The position numbers and the translations under genes were made by a program. Of a stretch of 64,000 bases of DNA, positions 45,558 through 55,330 are shown piece by piece (positions within the stretch are counted from its first letter, which is position 1; the number at the start of each line of letters is the position of its first letter). The DNA lies in the NCBI RefSeq assembly GCF_002220095.1, contig NZ_CP022372.1, positions 62,001 to 126,000 of the forward strand, written 5' to 3'. Origin of the DNA: Bosea sp. AS-1 (GTDB lineage: Bacteria > Pseudomonadota > Alphaproteobacteria > Rhizobiales > Beijerinckiaceae). The notes under the pieces are model-generated. The model ran no database searches. It was not told the DNA's origin and saw only the letters and a list, made by a program, of their open reading frames with translations.

Positions 45558-46490
45558 ATGCAGTTCCGCAATCTCGGCCGCTCGGGCCTGCGCGTCTCGC
45601 TCGTCGGCCTCGGCTGCAACAATTTCGGCGGCCGCATCGACCTCGACGCGACGCGCAAGGTCGTCGACGCCGCCATCGAGCACGGCATCACCCTCTTCGA
45701 CACCGCCGACATCTATGGCGAGAAGGGCGGCTCGGAGACCACGCTCGGCCAGGTACTGGGCACGCGCCGCAAGGACATCGTGCTCGCCTCCAAATTCGGC
45801 ATGAAGATGTTTCATGGCGGCGAAGGCGGCTCGCGCCGCTACATCATGAGCGCAGTCGAGGAATCGCTGCAGCGCCTCCAGACCGACTGGATCGACCTCT
45901 ATCAGTTCCACAAGCCCGACCCGCTGACGCCGATCGACGAGACGCTGCGGGCGATGGAAGACCTCGTGACGCAGGGCAAGGTCCGCTATATCGGCTGCTC
46001 GAACATGGTCGCCTGGCAGATCGCCGATGCGCAGTGGACGGCGCGCGACCTCGGCCTTTCCGGCTTCGCCTCCGCGCAGGACGAGTACAGCCTGCTGAAG
46101 CGCGGCGCCGAGAAGGACCTAATCCCGGCCATCGCCCATTATGGCATGGGGCTGCTGCCCTATTTCCCGCTCGCCAACGGCGCGCTGACCGGCAAGTACA
46201 AGCGCGGCGCGGCGATGCCGGAAGGCGCGCGCCTGACCAAGCTGCCGGAGCGCGCCGGCCAGATCTTCAGCGAGGACAACTGGCGCAAGATCGAGGGGCT
46301 GACCGCATTCGCCGAGCAGCGCGGCCACAGCCTGGTCGAGCTCGCCTTCTCCTGGCTCGCGGCCCAACCCGTCGTCTCGAGCGTCATCGCCGGCGCGACC
46401 AAGCCGGAGCAGATCGCGGCCAACGTCAAGGCGGCGGACTGGGCGCTCAGCAAGGAAGATCTCGCCGAGATCGACAAGATCACCGCTTAA
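45558..46490 (+). CDS. Aldo/keto reductase
   Basis: A 310-residue NADPH-dependent TIM-barrel oxidoreductase. Catalytic tetrad seen as the Asp/Tyr pair in LFDTADIYGEKGGSE (near residues 48-55), a Lys in LASKFGMKM and a His in IDLYQFHKPD. The cofactor-binding end is SSVIAGATKPEQIAANVKA. Monocistronic; substrate unknown. Confidence 0.95.
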   Translation: MQFRNLGRSGLRVSLVGLGCNNFGGRIDLDATRKVVDAAIEHGITLFDTADIYGEKGGSETTLGQVLGTRRKDIVLASKFGMKMFHGGEGGSRRYIMSAVEESLQRLQTDWIDLYQFHKPDPLTPIDETLRAMEDLVTQGKVRYIGCSNMVAWQIADAQWTARDLGLSGFASAQDEYSLLKRGAEKDLIPAIAHYGMGLLPYFPLANGALTGKYKRGAAMPEGARLTKLPERAGQIFSEDNWRKIEGLTAFAEQRGHSLVELAFSWLAAQPVVSSVIAGATKPEQIAANVKAADWALSKEDLAEIDKITA

Positions 46491-46499
46491 GACCGGTCT

Positions 46500-47165
46500 T
46501 CACAGGAAGCTTGCGATCTCCTCCAGCGGCTTCTTGCCGATGGCGGGGACGAGGCAATCCTCCTTCGGGTAGCCGACGACGAGCAGGATCAGCGCCTTCT
46601 CGTTGTCGGGCCGCCCGCAAATCTGGTTGAGGAAGTTCATCGGCGCCGGCGTATGCGTCAGCGTCGCCAGCCCGACGTCGTGCAGGGCGGCGATCAGGAA
46701 GCCGGTGGCGATGCCGACCGATTCCGGCACGTAATAGTGCTTCACCTTGTTGCCCTGCGCGTCATAGCCCCAGCGCTGGGCGAAGATGGCGATCAGCCAG
46801 GGCGCGGTCTCCAGGAAGGGCTTGTTCTCGTCCGTTCCGAGATGGGCGAGTGCATCCAGCCATTCCTCGCCGGCGCGGCCGGCATAGAAGGCGCGCTCCT
46901 CCTCCTCGGCGCCCGCTCGGATGAGCTTCTTGCGCTCCGGATCGGAGATGCAGACGAAGGTCCAGGGCTGCTGGTTGGCGCCGGAAGGGGCCGTGCCGGC
47001 GACGCGCACCGCGGTCTCGATCAGTTCGCGCGGCACCGGCCTGTCGGAATAGTCGCGCACGGTGCGGCGCTTGCGCATGCGGGCGAGGAAAGCCTCGGCG
47101 CGCGGCTGCATCTCGGCCTCGGGAACACCCTCGAAGACCAGAGGCATGGTGACATAGGGACTCAC
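46500..47165 (-). CDS. Nitroreductase family protein
   Basis: A 221-residue FMN-dependent flavoprotein (NAD(P)H oxidation of nitro compounds or quinones; some members are BluB- or iodotyrosine-deiodinase-like). FMN site [15 protein letters not shown] (near residues 30-45), [16 protein letters not shown], and the end VVGYPKEDC. The GTG at 47165 preceded by AGGAG is the better start; longer in-frame starts run into the polA promoter region. Confidence 0.9.
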   Translation of the reverse strand: MSPYVTMPLVFEGVPEAEMQPRAEAFLARMRKRRTVRDYSDRPVPRELIETAVRVAGTAPSGANQQPWTFVCISDPERKKLIRAGAEEEERAFYAGRAGEEWLDALAHLGTDENKPFLETAPWLIAIFAQRWGYDAQGNKVKHYYVPESVGIATGFLIAALHDVGLATLTHTPAPMNFLNQICGRPDNEKALILLVVGYPKEDCLVPAIGKKPLEEIASFL

Positions 47166-47259
47166 GGCGTTTCGCTCCTGACGTGTTTTGGTGAGCTTGC
47201 TGCGAATCGCGGGCGGGATGCAATGGACCGGCCGCGCGCGCCCGCTTATGGTCCCCGCC

Positions 47260-50200
47260 ATGAGCGATAAAGCTGCAACCGCCCCCGCCCTGAAGCCCGG
47301 CGACCATCTCTTTCTGGTCGACGGCTCGAACTTCATCTTCCGGGCCTATTTCCAGTCGATCAACCAGGACCGGAAATACAATGCCCGTTCCGACGGGCTA
47401 CCCTCCGGCGCCGTCCGGCTTTTCGCGACGAAGCTCTTCCAGTTCGTGCGCGACGGTGTGCTCGGCGTCAGGCCGACCCATCTCGCCATCGTCTTCGACA
47501 AGTCCGAGAACTCGTTCCGCAAGGCGATCTATCCGGCCTACAAAGGCAACCGCTCCGATCCGCCAGCCGATCTCATTCCGCAGTTCCCGCTGATGCGCGA
47601 GGCGGTGCGCGCCTTCGGACTGATCCCGGTCGAGCAGGACGTCTACGAGGCCGACGACCTGATCGCGACCTATGCCAAGCAGGCGCGCGAAGCCGGCGCC
47701 GACGTGCTGATCGTCTCGGCCGACAAGGATCTGATGCAGCTCGTGCGGCCCGGCGTCGCCATGTACGACCCCGCCTCCGGCGACCAGAAGAAGGGCGCGG
47801 GCTTCCGGGCCGAGCGCCGCATCGGCGAGCCTGAGGTGGTCGAGTATTTCGGCGTGACGCCCGACAAGGTCACCGACGTGCAGGCGCTTGCCGGCGACGC
47901 GACCGACAACGTGCCGGGCGCACCGGGCATCGGCATCAAGACGGCGGCGCAGCTCATCGGCGAATATGGCGATCTCGAAAGCCTGCTGGCGCGGGCCGGA
48001 GAGATCAAGCAGCCGAAGCGCCGCGAGACGCTGACCAACCCCGAGGTCATCGAGAAGGTCCGCATCTCGCACAAGCTCGTCACGCTGGTCGACGACGTCG
48101 CGGTCGAGACGCCGCTGGAAACCCTCACGCTGGAGCAGCCCGACCCGGCCAAGCTGATCGCCTTCCTCAAGGCGATGGAATTCACCACCATCACTAAGCG
48201 CGTCGCCGAGGCCTATGAGGCCGATGTCGGCGCCGTCGATGCCGATCCGGCGCTGGCGCCGGGCGGTTCGCGCGCCGCCGAACTCAAGGCGCTCTATGCC
48301 GGCGCCGACGCGATCGAGGACGCCGTCTCCGATGTGACACCCGCTGCATCCTCCCCGGTCGCGACGGTGCCAGCTGCGACCGGCGGCGATGCGGGCTGGA
48401 TGAAGCCGGGCGATCTCGCCGTCGCCCGCAAGAACGAGGCAATCGCCGCCAAGATCGACCGCTCGACATATGAATGCGTGCGGACGCTCGCCGACCTCGA
48501 ACGCTGGATCGGCTGGGCCTACGAAGCCGGCCATGTCGCGCTCGATACCGAGACCAATTCGCTGGACGCCATGCAGGCAGATCTCGTCGGCATCTCGCTT
48601 GCCGTGGCACCGGGCCGCGCCTGTTACATCCCTCTCCAGCATCGCGCGGGCGATGGCGGGCTTTTCGACGAAGGCCTGCTGCCGGATCAGATCCCGCTGA
48701 CGCAGGCGGTGGCGGCACTGAAGCCGCTGATGGCGGATGCCGGCGTGCTCAAGATCGGCCAGAACCTGAAATACGATCTGCTCGTGCTGCAGCGTCACGG
48801 GCTCACCGTGTCCGGGATCGAGGACACGATGCTGATCTCCTACGCGCTCGATGCCGGCAGCAACAGCCACGGCATGGACAAGCTCTCGGAGCTGCATCTC
48901 GGCCACGAGACGATTCCCTATGCGCAGGTCGCCGGCAGCGGCAAATCGCAGATCACCTTCGACAAGGTGCCGCTCGACAAGGCGACCGACTACGCCGCCG
49001 AGGACGCCGACATCACGCTGCGTCTCTGGCTCGCGCTGAAGCCGCGCCTCGCCGCCGAGAAGAAGACCACCGTCTACGAGGTGCTGGAACGGCCGATGGT
49101 CGCCGTGCTCGCCAGTATGGAGACGCGCGGCATCGCCATCGACCGGCAGATCCTGTCGCGCCTGTCCGGCGATTTCGCGCAGGGGCTGGCCCGGCTGGAG
49201 GACGAGATCTACGAGCTCGCCGGCGAGAAGTTCACGATCGGTAGCCCGAAGCAGCTCGGCGACATCCTGTTCGGCAAGATGGGGCTGGAAGGCGCCAAGA
49301 AGACCGCGACCGGCCAATGGGCGACGGGCGCCGGCGTTCTGGAAGACCTCGCCGAGCAGGGCCATGCGCTGCCCTCCAAGATCCTGGAATGGCGCCAGCT
49401 CGCCAAGCTGAAATCGACCTATACCGACTCGCTGCCGGCCTATGTGAATCCGCAGACCAACCGGGTCCACACCTCCTATGCGCTGGCCGCGACCACGACG
49501 GGGCGGCTCTCCTCCTCCGAGCCCAACCTGCAGAACATCCCGATCCGCACCGAGGCCGGACGCAAGATCAGGACGGCCTTCGTGCCGGAACCCGGCTTCA
49601 AGCTGGTCTCGGCCGACTACAGCCAGATCGAGCTGCGCCTGCTCGCCCATATCGCCGAGATCCCGCAGCTCCGGCAGGCTTTCGCCGACGGCATCGACAT
49701 CCACGCAATGACGGCCTCCGAGATGTTCGGCGTACCGGTTCAGGGTATGCCGAGCGAGGTGCGCCGCCGCGCCAAGGCGATCAATTTCGGCATCATCTAC
49801 GGCATCTCGGCCTTCGGCCTCGCCAACCAGCTCGGCATCGGGCGGGAGGAGGCCAGCGCCTATATCCGCAAGTATTTCGAGCGTTTTCCCGGCATCCGCG
49901 ACTACATGGACCAGACCAAGACGCATGTGCGCGCCCATGGCCAGGTCACCACGATCTTCGGTCGCGTCTGCCATTTCCCGGCAGTCGCCTCGAAGAACCC
50001 GTCCGAGCGTGCCTTTGTCGAGCGGCAAGCGATCAACGCGCCGATCCAAGGCTCCGCCGCCGACATCATCCGCCGCGCCATGATCCGCATGGATGCAGCG
50101 CTCACGGCCGAACGGCTCAATGCGCGGATGCTGCTGCAGGTGCATGACGAACTGGTCTTCGAGGTTCCCGATGCGGAGGTCGAGAAGACCCTGCCGGTGA

Positions 50201-50301
50201 TCGAGAGGGTGATGGTCGAGGCACCCCACCCTGCGGTGCAGCTGCGGGTCCCCCTCGCCGTCGAGGCCCGCGCCGCTGGCAACTGGGACGAGGCTCACTG
50301 A
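47260..50301 (+). CDS. polA: DNA polymerase I
   Basis: 1013 residues with all three activities. N-terminal 5' nuclease domain ([25 protein letters not shown]). The 3'-5' proofreading domain appears intact: [21 protein letters not shown] and [10 protein letters not shown]. Polymerase motif [30 protein letters not shown] and [13 protein letters not shown]. The ATG at 47260 is chosen by homology; the in-frame upstream starts overlap the divergent nitroreductase. Confidence 0.98.
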   Translation: MSDKAATAPALKPGDHLFLVDGSNFIFRAYFQSINQDRKYNARSDGLPSGAVRLFATKLFQFVRDGVLGVRPTHLAIVFDKSENSFRKAIYPAYKGNRSDPPADLIPQFPLMREAVRAFGLIPVEQDVYEADDLIATYAKQAREAGADVLIVSADKDLMQLVRPGVAMYDPASGDQKKGAGFRAERRIGEPEVVEYFGVTPDKVTDVQALAGDATDNVPGAPGIGIKTAAQLIGEYGDLESLLARAGEIKQPKRRETLTNPEVIEKVRISHKLVTLVDDVAVETPLETLTLEQPDPAKLIAFLKAMEFTTITKRVAEAYEADVGAVDADPALAPGGSRAAELKALYAGADAIEDAVSDVTPAASSPVATVPAATGGDAGWMKPGDLAVARKNEAIAAKIDRSTYECVRTLADLERWIGWAYEAGHVALDTETNSLDAMQADLVGISLAVAPGRACYIPLQHRAGDGGLFDEGLLPDQIPLTQAVAALKPLMADAGVLKIGQNLKYDLLVLQRHGLTVSGIEDTMLISYALDAGSNSHGMDKLSELHLGHETIPYAQVAGSGKSQITFDKVPLDKATDYAAEDADITLRLWLALKPRLAAEKKTTVYEVLERPMVAVLASMETRGIAIDRQILSRLSGDFAQGLARLEDEIYELAGEKFTIGSPKQLGDILFGKMGLEGAKKTATGQWATGAGVLEDLAEQGHALPSKILEWRQLAKLKSTYTDSLPAYVNPQTNRVHTSYALAATTTGRLSSSEPNLQNIPIRTEAGRKIRTAFVPEPGFKLVSADYSQIELRLLAHIAEIPQLRQAFADGIDIHAMTASEMFGVPVQGMPSEVRRRAKAINFGIIYGISAFGLANQLGIGREEASAYIRKYFERFPGIRDYMDQTKTHVRAHGQVTTIFGRVCHFPAVASKNPSERAFVERQAINAPIQGSAADIIRRAMIRMDAALTAERLNARMLLQVHDELVFEVPDAEVEKTLPVIERVMVEAPHPAVQLRVPLAVEARAAGNWDEAH

Positions 50302-50370
50302 GGCCGCCATTCCCCGATCTTACGGCGCCCGCCAAGCGGACACCAAAGGCAGGCGAGCCGGTTCCCTGAC

Positions 50371-50396
50371 GGAACAGAAACGGGGGCGCCCGCGTT
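50371..50396 (+). promoter_or_regulatory. EcfG-type promoter (exact, N17) for the DUF883-like gene
   Basis: GGAAC-N17-CGTT, 102 bp before the start of the DUF883-like gene. Confidence 0.78.
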
Positions 50397-50497
50397 GGCG
50401 CCACGAAGGAGGCTTGCGCCAAGCGAGTCTCTTGCGGCGAGCGGCCGGTCCGGCCACCATCGCGCCGCACGGTATCGAGCGACAGGGAACGAGCGTC

Positions 50498-50857
50498 ATG
50501 GCGAGAGCGACATCTTCGAAACGTTCGGCGGCCGCGGCTGCCAAGAGCGCCAAGGCCGAAATCGAAGCCGGCGCCGAGGATGTCGCGGCGGAAGCACGTC
50601 GCGCCGGTGCCCGGGCCAAGCGGCAGGCCAGCGCCCTCGAAGAGACCTTGACCCGCAGCGCCGAGGACATCGCCGCGACCGTCAGCGACCGCCTGCGCGC
50701 GGTCGGCGTCGATACCGACCGGATGGCCGATGTCGCCAGAGAGCAGGCGAGCGAGCTGCAGAAGCTGATCGAGGACGAGATCCGCGAGCGGCCCCTGCGA
50801 GCCCTGGGTCTGGCTGCCGCCGTCGGCCTCTTCGTCGGCTATCTTTCGGCGCGCTAG
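50498..50857 (+). CDS. DUF883/ElaB/YqjD-like membrane-anchored helical protein
   Basis: 119 residues. A long helical region (residues 10-90, rich in Ala, Glu, Arg) is followed by a C-terminal glycine-zipper membrane anchor, RPLRALGLAAAVGLFVGYLSAR, typical of the YqjD/ElaB/DUF883 family, whose members tether ribosomes or protect membranes in stationary phase. Followed after 3 bp by the next gene. An exact EcfG-type promoter lies upstream. Confidence 0.85.
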   Translation: MARATSSKRSAAAAAKSAKAEIEAGAEDVAAEARRAGARAKRQASALEETLTRSAEDIAATVSDRLRAVGVDTDRMADVAREQASELQKLIEDEIRERPLRALGLAAAVGLFVGYLSAR

Positions 50858-50860
50858 CCC

Positions 50861-51295
50861 ATGCTCGGGGGGCTCGGATCCTTCATCGCTTCGGAAGTCT
50901 CCGGAACGGTGAAACGCAATGCGACAGTCATCGGCCTGTTCGCCTTCGCCGCGCTGCTGCTGGTCTGCGCCGGGGGCTACGCACTCAGCGCGCTGCACAC
51001 CGTCCTGGCGGAGCGCTACGGTGCGGTTGCGGCCAGCCTCTGGATCGCAGGTGGGCTCGCCGCCACCGCGCTGATCGCGTTCTGCATCGGCCTCTTCGTC
51101 AAGAACCGCCCGCGCCCGCCGCGACCGGTTGCCGCGACCGCAGCGCTGGCCGCAGCGCCGCTCGCCGCCCGGATGCTGACCTCGAAGACCGGCTGGCGTG
51201 TGGTCGCGCTGGCGGGGATCGGCGTGCTGGGAACCATCCTCGGCCGCCAGCTTTTCTCGGGCTCCGACGACGGCGAGGGTGGGGACGAAGCCTGA
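50861..51295 (+). CDS. Putative membrane protein next to DUF883 gene (phage-holin/YqjE-like)
   Basis: 144 residues with two strong membrane segments (NATVIGLFAFAALLLVCAGGY and ASLWIAGGLAATALIAFCIGLFV) and a weaker third near the C terminus (VVALAGIGVLGTILGRQLF). The pairing with a DUF883 gene mirrors yqjD-yqjE. In the same transcription unit, so probably EcfG-dependent. Function unknown. Confidence 0.75.
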   Translation: MLGGLGSFIASEVSGTVKRNATVIGLFAFAALLLVCAGGYALSALHTVLAERYGAVAASLWIAGGLAATALIAFCIGLFVKNRPRPPRPVAATAALAAAPLAARMLTSKTGWRVVALAGIGVLGTILGRQLFSGSDDGEGGDEA

Positions 51296-51374
51296 CGCCG
51301 ATTCCGGCTTCAGGGTGGACGCGACCCGTCTTTTTACATAGGGATGCCATCCTGTGTCCTGTAACAGGATAGGC

Positions 51375-52754
51375 ATGTCTGCTCTGGCGAGGCCCCGCAA
51401 CCGCTTGCCGTTTCCCGCGTTTCCGAGGCTGGGCGCCCGCTTGCGCTCGGCGACCGTCACGATCATCGCGATCAGTGTCGTCGCCATCGCGGTCATCCTG
51501 GCGGCCTGGATCAATCTGCAGGCGCGCCGCGCCGCGGACAGCGTTTCGCATGCGATCGAGATCCGCGAACGGGCGGAACGCTTCCTGGGCCGGGTCCGTG
51601 ATGCCGAGACCGGGCAGCGCGGCTATCTGCTCACCGGCCAGGCCGCCTATCTCGAACCCTTCACCGAAGGCAGTGCTGCGGCCGTCCCGGAGCTCGAGGT
51701 GCTCGCGGCGCTGGTCGACGCCGACCCCGCCCAGAAGCAGCGGGCCGCGACGCTACGCGAGGCGACGCTCACGAAGCTCGCGGAACTGAACCAGACCGTG
51801 GAACTCGCGCGCAACGGTCGCCGCGACGAAGCCATCGCCGTGCTTCGCGACGGGCCCGGCGTCGCCACCATGGACAAGCTGCGCGATCTCGTCGGGGAGA
51901 TCCAGCAAGCGGAGAATATCCGTCTGCGCTCGCTTTATCGCCGCGAGGAACGCCGCCGCCTGTGGGGAAGCAGCGGCATCGTCGTCGCCCTCGCCGGGCT
52001 CGCCTTCGCCGCGTGGCAGGTGCTGCGCAGGCGACAGCGCCGCAGCACGCAACTCGCGGTCAGCAATGCCGAGCTGGAGCAGATCGTCAGCGACCGCACC
52101 CGGGAGCTCGAAAGCGAGCGCCTGCGCATCGAAGCCCTGCTGCGCGACGTCAACCACCGCGTCGGTAACAACCTCGCCATGGTGTCGGCACTGCTGAACG
52201 TACAGAGCCGCCAGACCCGCGAGCCAGCGGTCAAGGCAGCGCTGGCGCAGGCGCAATCCCGCATCCAAGCGATCGCCGCCGGGCAAAGGCGGCTGCGTCT
52301 CGACATCGAGACCGACGCGATCGATGCACGACCCTATATGGAGGATCTCCTCGCCGAGATCGGAAAATCAGCCGAGGGGCGGCCGATCTCGATCAATCTC
52401 GATATGGATTCGATCAGGCTGCCCGGGCGGGACGCCGTCTCCTACGTCGTCATCGTCAACGAACTCGTCACCAACGCGATCAAGCATGCCTTCCCGGACG
52501 GCATGACCGGGCAGATCGCGATCCGCCTGGCCCGCGTCGAGCAGGAGGGCGAGCCAGCCCTGTCGCTCTCGATCGAGGACGATGGGGTCGGCATGCCGGC
52601 GGAAATCCAGAACAAGGGGCTCGGCCAGACCGTGATCGCGAGCCTGCTTCGCAGCATGCGCGCGACAATGACGTCCCAGCCGCTTCATCCCGGCAGCGAA
52701 CGCCCCGGAACCCGCGTCACGGTGATTTTCCCGAAGCGCGACAGCGCAGCTTGA
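51375..52754 (+). CDS. Membrane sensor histidine kinase: CHASE3 + HisKA_2 + HATPase
   Basis: 459 residues. First membrane segment VTIIAISVVAIAVILAAWIN, CHASE3 sensor domain (ERFLGRVRDAETGQRGYLLTGQAAYLEPF), second membrane segment (SSGIVVALAGLAFAAWQVL) and a coiled linker. The HisKA_2 phosphoacceptor is DVNHRVGNNLAMVSALLNV (His near residue 264), followed by an intact HATPase with N box VIVNELVTNAIKHAFPDG and EDDGVGMP. HisKA_2 kinases often feed PhyR. No EcfG box is visible upstream. Confidence 0.9.
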   Translation: MSALARPRNRLPFPAFPRLGARLRSATVTIIAISVVAIAVILAAWINLQARRAADSVSHAIEIRERAERFLGRVRDAETGQRGYLLTGQAAYLEPFTEGSAAAVPELEVLAALVDADPAQKQRAATLREATLTKLAELNQTVELARNGRRDEAIAVLRDGPGVATMDKLRDLVGEIQQAENIRLRSLYRREERRRLWGSSGIVVALAGLAFAAWQVLRRRQRRSTQLAVSNAELEQIVSDRTRELESERLRIEALLRDVNHRVGNNLAMVSALLNVQSRQTREPAVKAALAQAQSRIQAIAAGQRRLRLDIETDAIDARPYMEDLLAEIGKSAEGRPISINLDMDSIRLPGRDAVSYVVIVNELVTNAIKHAFPDGMTGQIAIRLARVEQEGEPALSLSIEDDGVGMPAEIQNKGLGQTVIASLLRSMRATMTSQPLHPGSERPGTRVTVIFPKRDSAA

Positions 52755-52803
52755 GTTAGCCGAGAGCGGCTTTTCGCCCGGTCCTCTGGTGAATTCTGAA
52801 GCT

Positions 52804-53181
52804 TCAGGCCATGCTCTTGCGGCCCAGCCCCCCAATCGCCGCCATGACGAAGGCTGCGACCTCGCGCGTCGAGAAAGGCTTGCGCAGAAAGCGGGCCTGC
52901 CGCAAAGGCTTCGGCACCTCATGCGGCGCGGAACCGGACACAAAGGCGAAGGGGATGCCGGTCCTCTGCAGCGCATCCGCGACCTCGAAGGTCTTGCCAT
53001 CGAGAACATCGATATCGAGCAGAGCGCAGGAGAGCTGGCCGGCAGCCTCCCGCCGCGCCTGGGCGACCGACTCGACGACGATCAGCTCCGCCCGGTCACC
53101 GAGCTGTTCGGCCACGGCCGCCTCGATGTCCATGGCGATGAACGGGTCGTCTTCGACAATGAGAACGCGGATATCAGCCAT
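52804..53181 (-). CDS. Single-domain response regulator
   Basis: A 125-residue receiver domain alone. Acidic pocket IVEDDP (near 10), phosphoacceptor Asp in CALLDIDVLDGKTF (near 57), Thr/Ser position FAFVSGS, and Lys in FLRKPFS (near 104). It is convergent with the CHASE3 kinase. An exact EcfG-type promoter lies 38 bp before the ATG, so it may give feedback within the stress response. Confidence 0.92.
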   Translation of the reverse strand: MADIRVLIVEDDPFIAMDIEAAVAEQLGDRAELIVVESVAQARREAAGQLSCALLDIDVLDGKTFEVADALQRTGIPFAFVSGSAPHEVPKPLRQARFLRKPFSTREVAAFVMAAIGGLGRKSMA

Positions 53182-53218
53182 CGAACGGCTTTCTTACTCA
53201 CTTCAACCTGCTACCCCC

Positions 53219-53243
53219 AACGTAACAGGCAGACCGATGTTCC
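53219..53243 (-). promoter_or_regulatory. EcfG-type promoter (exact, N16) for the response regulator
   Basis: On the minus strand GGAAC-N16-CGTT, 38 bp before the start. Confidence 0.8.
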
Positions 53244-53334
53244 TGATCTTACGCGGATTCGGCCCTGGTTACGTCCCATTTGATTCAATTTTGCGGAGAC
53301 AAGGTTAGCGAAGCGTAAGCGATCGCTCCGGCCG

Positions 53335-53823
53335 TCAGCGCCGACGGCCGGCAGGGGCGAGCGTCAGCTCGAACTGCGTCACGCCGACGGCGACATTGAA
53401 GCCGCGCGTCGTTTGAACCACCCGCGGCCGCAGCGTGACCTTGTCCTCCTCGCCGCCGACGAGCGCGGATCCGCCCGTGCCGGCTCCGGGAGGGGACGAC
53501 GCGGCGTAACGTCCGTTCAAAGCCCCCAGCGGCGCGCGCGCATAGGGTCCGTAGACATGCCAGGCCATGGTGGTCCCGCGGATCGTGCCGAGATCGAGGC
53601 CGAATTGACGGACGATGCCGGTATAGTGCTGCGTCGGCCCCCGGCGCGGCCTGAAACGGCAATCGAGCGGTCGCTGCGATTTGATGCTGGCGCCCAGGGC
53701 CGTCCCGATCGAGCAAGACAAGCGCCCGGTCGGAGGCCCCGACTGGGCCAGTGCCGGAGCGGCCGAAAGGCAGGCAAAGGCCGCTGCTGCGCCCAGGCAC
53801 CAGCGGGAATATCGAATGCTCAT
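53335..53823 (-). CDS. Exported DUF992-family protein
   Basis: 162 residues. Signal peptide WCLGAAAAFACLSAAPALAQ, then DUF992-like sequence with paired Cys (GRLSCSIG, LDCRF) and a tail VGVTQFELTLAP. Periplasmic, function unknown. GGGAG lies before the ATG at 53823, and an exact EcfG-type promoter 32 bp upstream. Confidence 0.85.
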   Translation of the reverse strand: MSIRYSRWCLGAAAAFACLSAAPALAQSGPPTGRLSCSIGTALGASIKSQRPLDCRFRPRRGPTQHYTGIVRQFGLDLGTIRGTTMAWHVYGPYARAPLGALNGRYAASSPPGAGTGGSALVGGEEDKVTLRPRVVQTTRGFNVAVGVTQFELTLAPAGRRR

Positions 53824-53854
53824 GTTGATTGCTCCCGCGAGGTGACCGAACGAA

Positions 53855-53879
53855 AACGCCTCAAGATGCCCACAGTTCC
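53855..53879 (-). promoter_or_regulatory. EcfG-type promoter (exact, N16) for the DUF992 gene
   Basis: On the minus strand GGAAC-N16-CGTT, 32 bp before the DUF992 gene start. Confidence 0.8.
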
Positions 53880-53928
53880 GGCTTAATGGAACCACCGAGA
53901 CCTTGTTGCGTTGCGGCTTCATCTTGGC

Positions 53929-54180
53929 ATGGGAATGTCGATGTCCGTGAGTCGCCTGCGGGGAGAAACCCCAACAATCATGAACCCGGCCGGCGGGGAC
54001 GTCGTGCCTGTGCCACCGTTCTGGGAACTCGAGGACCTGATTGCGACCGGGCTCACACTCGACGACGCCCTGCTGATCATGGCCGCACGCCGCGCCGAGC
54101 TGATGCTGGTCGACGCCGACAAGCCGGACCGGCGCTCCTTCCAGCGGCTTGCCGCCTGGCGTTTCGGGCTGACGTTCTGA
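53929..54180 (+). CDS. Small hypothetical protein (about 83 aa), uncertain
   Basis: A short reading frame with a plausible helical C-terminal half (FWELEDLIATGLTLDDALLIMAARRAELML). No family recognised. Several in-frame ATGs are possible (53929, 53935, 53941 and 53980). Only the last has a GGGGAGA nearby, at a rather long spacing. It lies between two minus-strand genes, and a GGAAC at 53888 lacks a matching -10. Confidence 0.35.
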   Translation: MGMSMSVSRLRGETPTIMNPAGGDVVPVPPFWELEDLIATGLTLDDALLIMAARRAELMLVDADKPDRRSFQRLAAWRFGLTF

Positions 54181-54206
54181 TCCAGCCGCCGGCACCAGTC
54201 TTCCCC

Positions 54207-55034
54207 CTATTGGCAAAAGCGCGAGGCGCGCGAGCGCCGCTCCTGAATATCGACATGCAGGTGATTGGCGTGGGCGGCATCGGAGCCAGGGCCAAGCGCC
54301 GTCATGAAGGCGCCGCAGGCCGATTGGCGCACCGCGGTCAGAAAGCTGTTCTGCGCCAGCCCCATCGGTTTCTCGACCGCGACCTGAACCGCGGTCTTTC
54401 CCTCGCCTATCCGGAACGCGAAGATGTCGAGCGCCTTGCCGGTCGCATGCTCGCTGACGGGCCCGGCCGATGCCCTGTTGCGTCGCCGGCACTCATGCCC
54501 GCCACCAACGCGCAGGCTGGTCAAGTCATTGTCGAAATGCCCCCGAGCCAGTGGCTGGACGCTGTCGCCGAGCCAGTCGGCTACAGCCTTCGCCATCGCG
54601 CAGCCGAGCGTCACGGGCGGCTCGAAGGCAACGATCTGCGCCTTTCCCGACGCGCGCAGCGCGAGCGCCTTCACGACGACCGGCTCGCTGACGCGGCAGG
54701 CCGGCTCGCCCTGCGCGAGCTTCGGATCGGCGGCCTCGATGTTGTTGCCCGGTATCGTCTTGAGCCGAGCGAGACATGAATCGCCACCCCTGTCGGTGCT
54801 GGGCTCGGCTCGCTCGGCTGGACCTGGTTGCGCCGCCCCTCCGGACTCAGCCGGGCGCTGAACCGGCCTGTCGAGGACGGGCGCGCCAAACTCTACAGGC
54901 CGCCTCGGCGGAAGCTGCAGCGACAGCGCGGGCTCTACAGGTTTTTCCTGCGCGACAGCAAACACATCCCCGAGAAGGACGGTCACACTACAGAGCAGCA
55001 AAATCCGGAGGAGCCTGCGTCCGCGCCGGTTCAG
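54207..55034 (-). CDS. Exported extensin-like C-terminal domain protein
   Basis: About 275 residues. N-terminal hydrophobic export segment LLRILLLCSVTVLLGDVFAVAQ, a proline-rich linker (LQLPPRRPVEFG), then the extensin-like C domain: CLARL, LGCAMAKAVADWL, SEHATGKALDIFAF (His and Asp near 205-215) and the end ANHLHVDIQ. This resembles the metal/peptidase-like fold of such cell-wall proteins. No ATG fits. A CTG at 55034 overlaps the TGA of the upstream small gene as CTGA; a TTG at 55001 is the alternative. Confidence 0.7.
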   Translation of the reverse strand: MNRRGRRLLRILLLCSVTVLLGDVFAVAQEKPVEPALSLQLPPRRPVEFGAPVLDRPVQRPAESGGAAQPGPAERAEPSTDRGGDSCLARLKTIPGNNIEAADPKLAQGEPACRVSEPVVVKALALRASGKAQIVAFEPPVTLGCAMAKAVADWLGDSVQPLARGHFDNDLTSLRVGGGHECRRRNRASAGPVSEHATGKALDIFAFRIGEGKTAVQVAVEKPMGLAQNSFLTAVRQSACGAFMTALGPGSDAAHANHLHVDIQERRSRASRFCQ

Positions 55035-55195
55035 CCATCCAGGGCCGAGGCGCTCGCGACCGCAATGCTCGTCAAGGCTGCAAGCACCAGCGAGAGAAGC
55101 TCGCTGGTGAATGCACCGGGCTGCACGGTCCCCGAATACAACGCCGCGGCGACCGAAACAGCGCCTGCGGCGGTAGCCATGAACGTCGTCGCCAT
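55031..55195 (-). CDS. Small membrane protein (54 aa)
   Basis: 54 residues, ATTFMATAAGAVSVAAALYS then FTSELLSLVLAALTSIAVA: two hydrophobic stretches. The ATG at 55195 follows GGGGAGG. The stop overlaps the putative start of the extensin-like gene, so the two are probably translated in a coupled way. An exact EcfG-type promoter lies 47 bp upstream. Confidence 0.6.
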   Translation of the reverse strand: MATTFMATAAGAVSVAAALYSGTVQPGAFTSELLSLVLAALTSIAVASASALDG

Positions 55196-55241
55196 GGTCC
55201 ACACCCTCCCCAACTGCACGCCAACCCGACATGAAGTCGCG

Positions 55242-55266
55242 AACGCCTGATTGCGAGGCTTGTTCC
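55242..55266 (-). promoter_or_regulatory. EcfG-type promoter (exact, N16) for the small protein/extensin-like pair
   Basis: On the minus strand GGAAC-N16-CGTT, 47 bp before the 54-residue gene. Confidence 0.8.
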
Positions 55267-55330
55267 GCGGCCTTCGTCAAAAGAGGCCCCGCATCTCGGG
55301 CGCGGAGCCGATCGTGTTGCAAAACGGCGG

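Noticed and set aside
47398..50310. 970-residue open frame antisense to polA
   Set aside because: Open frames opposite GC-rich genes are common at this base composition. The protein is low-complexity His/Asp/Arg-rich without family motifs, while the plus strand encodes an intact DNA polymerase I.
53888..53912. GGAAC on the plus strand as a possible EcfG promoter for the small gene at 53929
   Set aside because: At N16 or N17 the -10 would read CGGC or GGCT, not CGTT.
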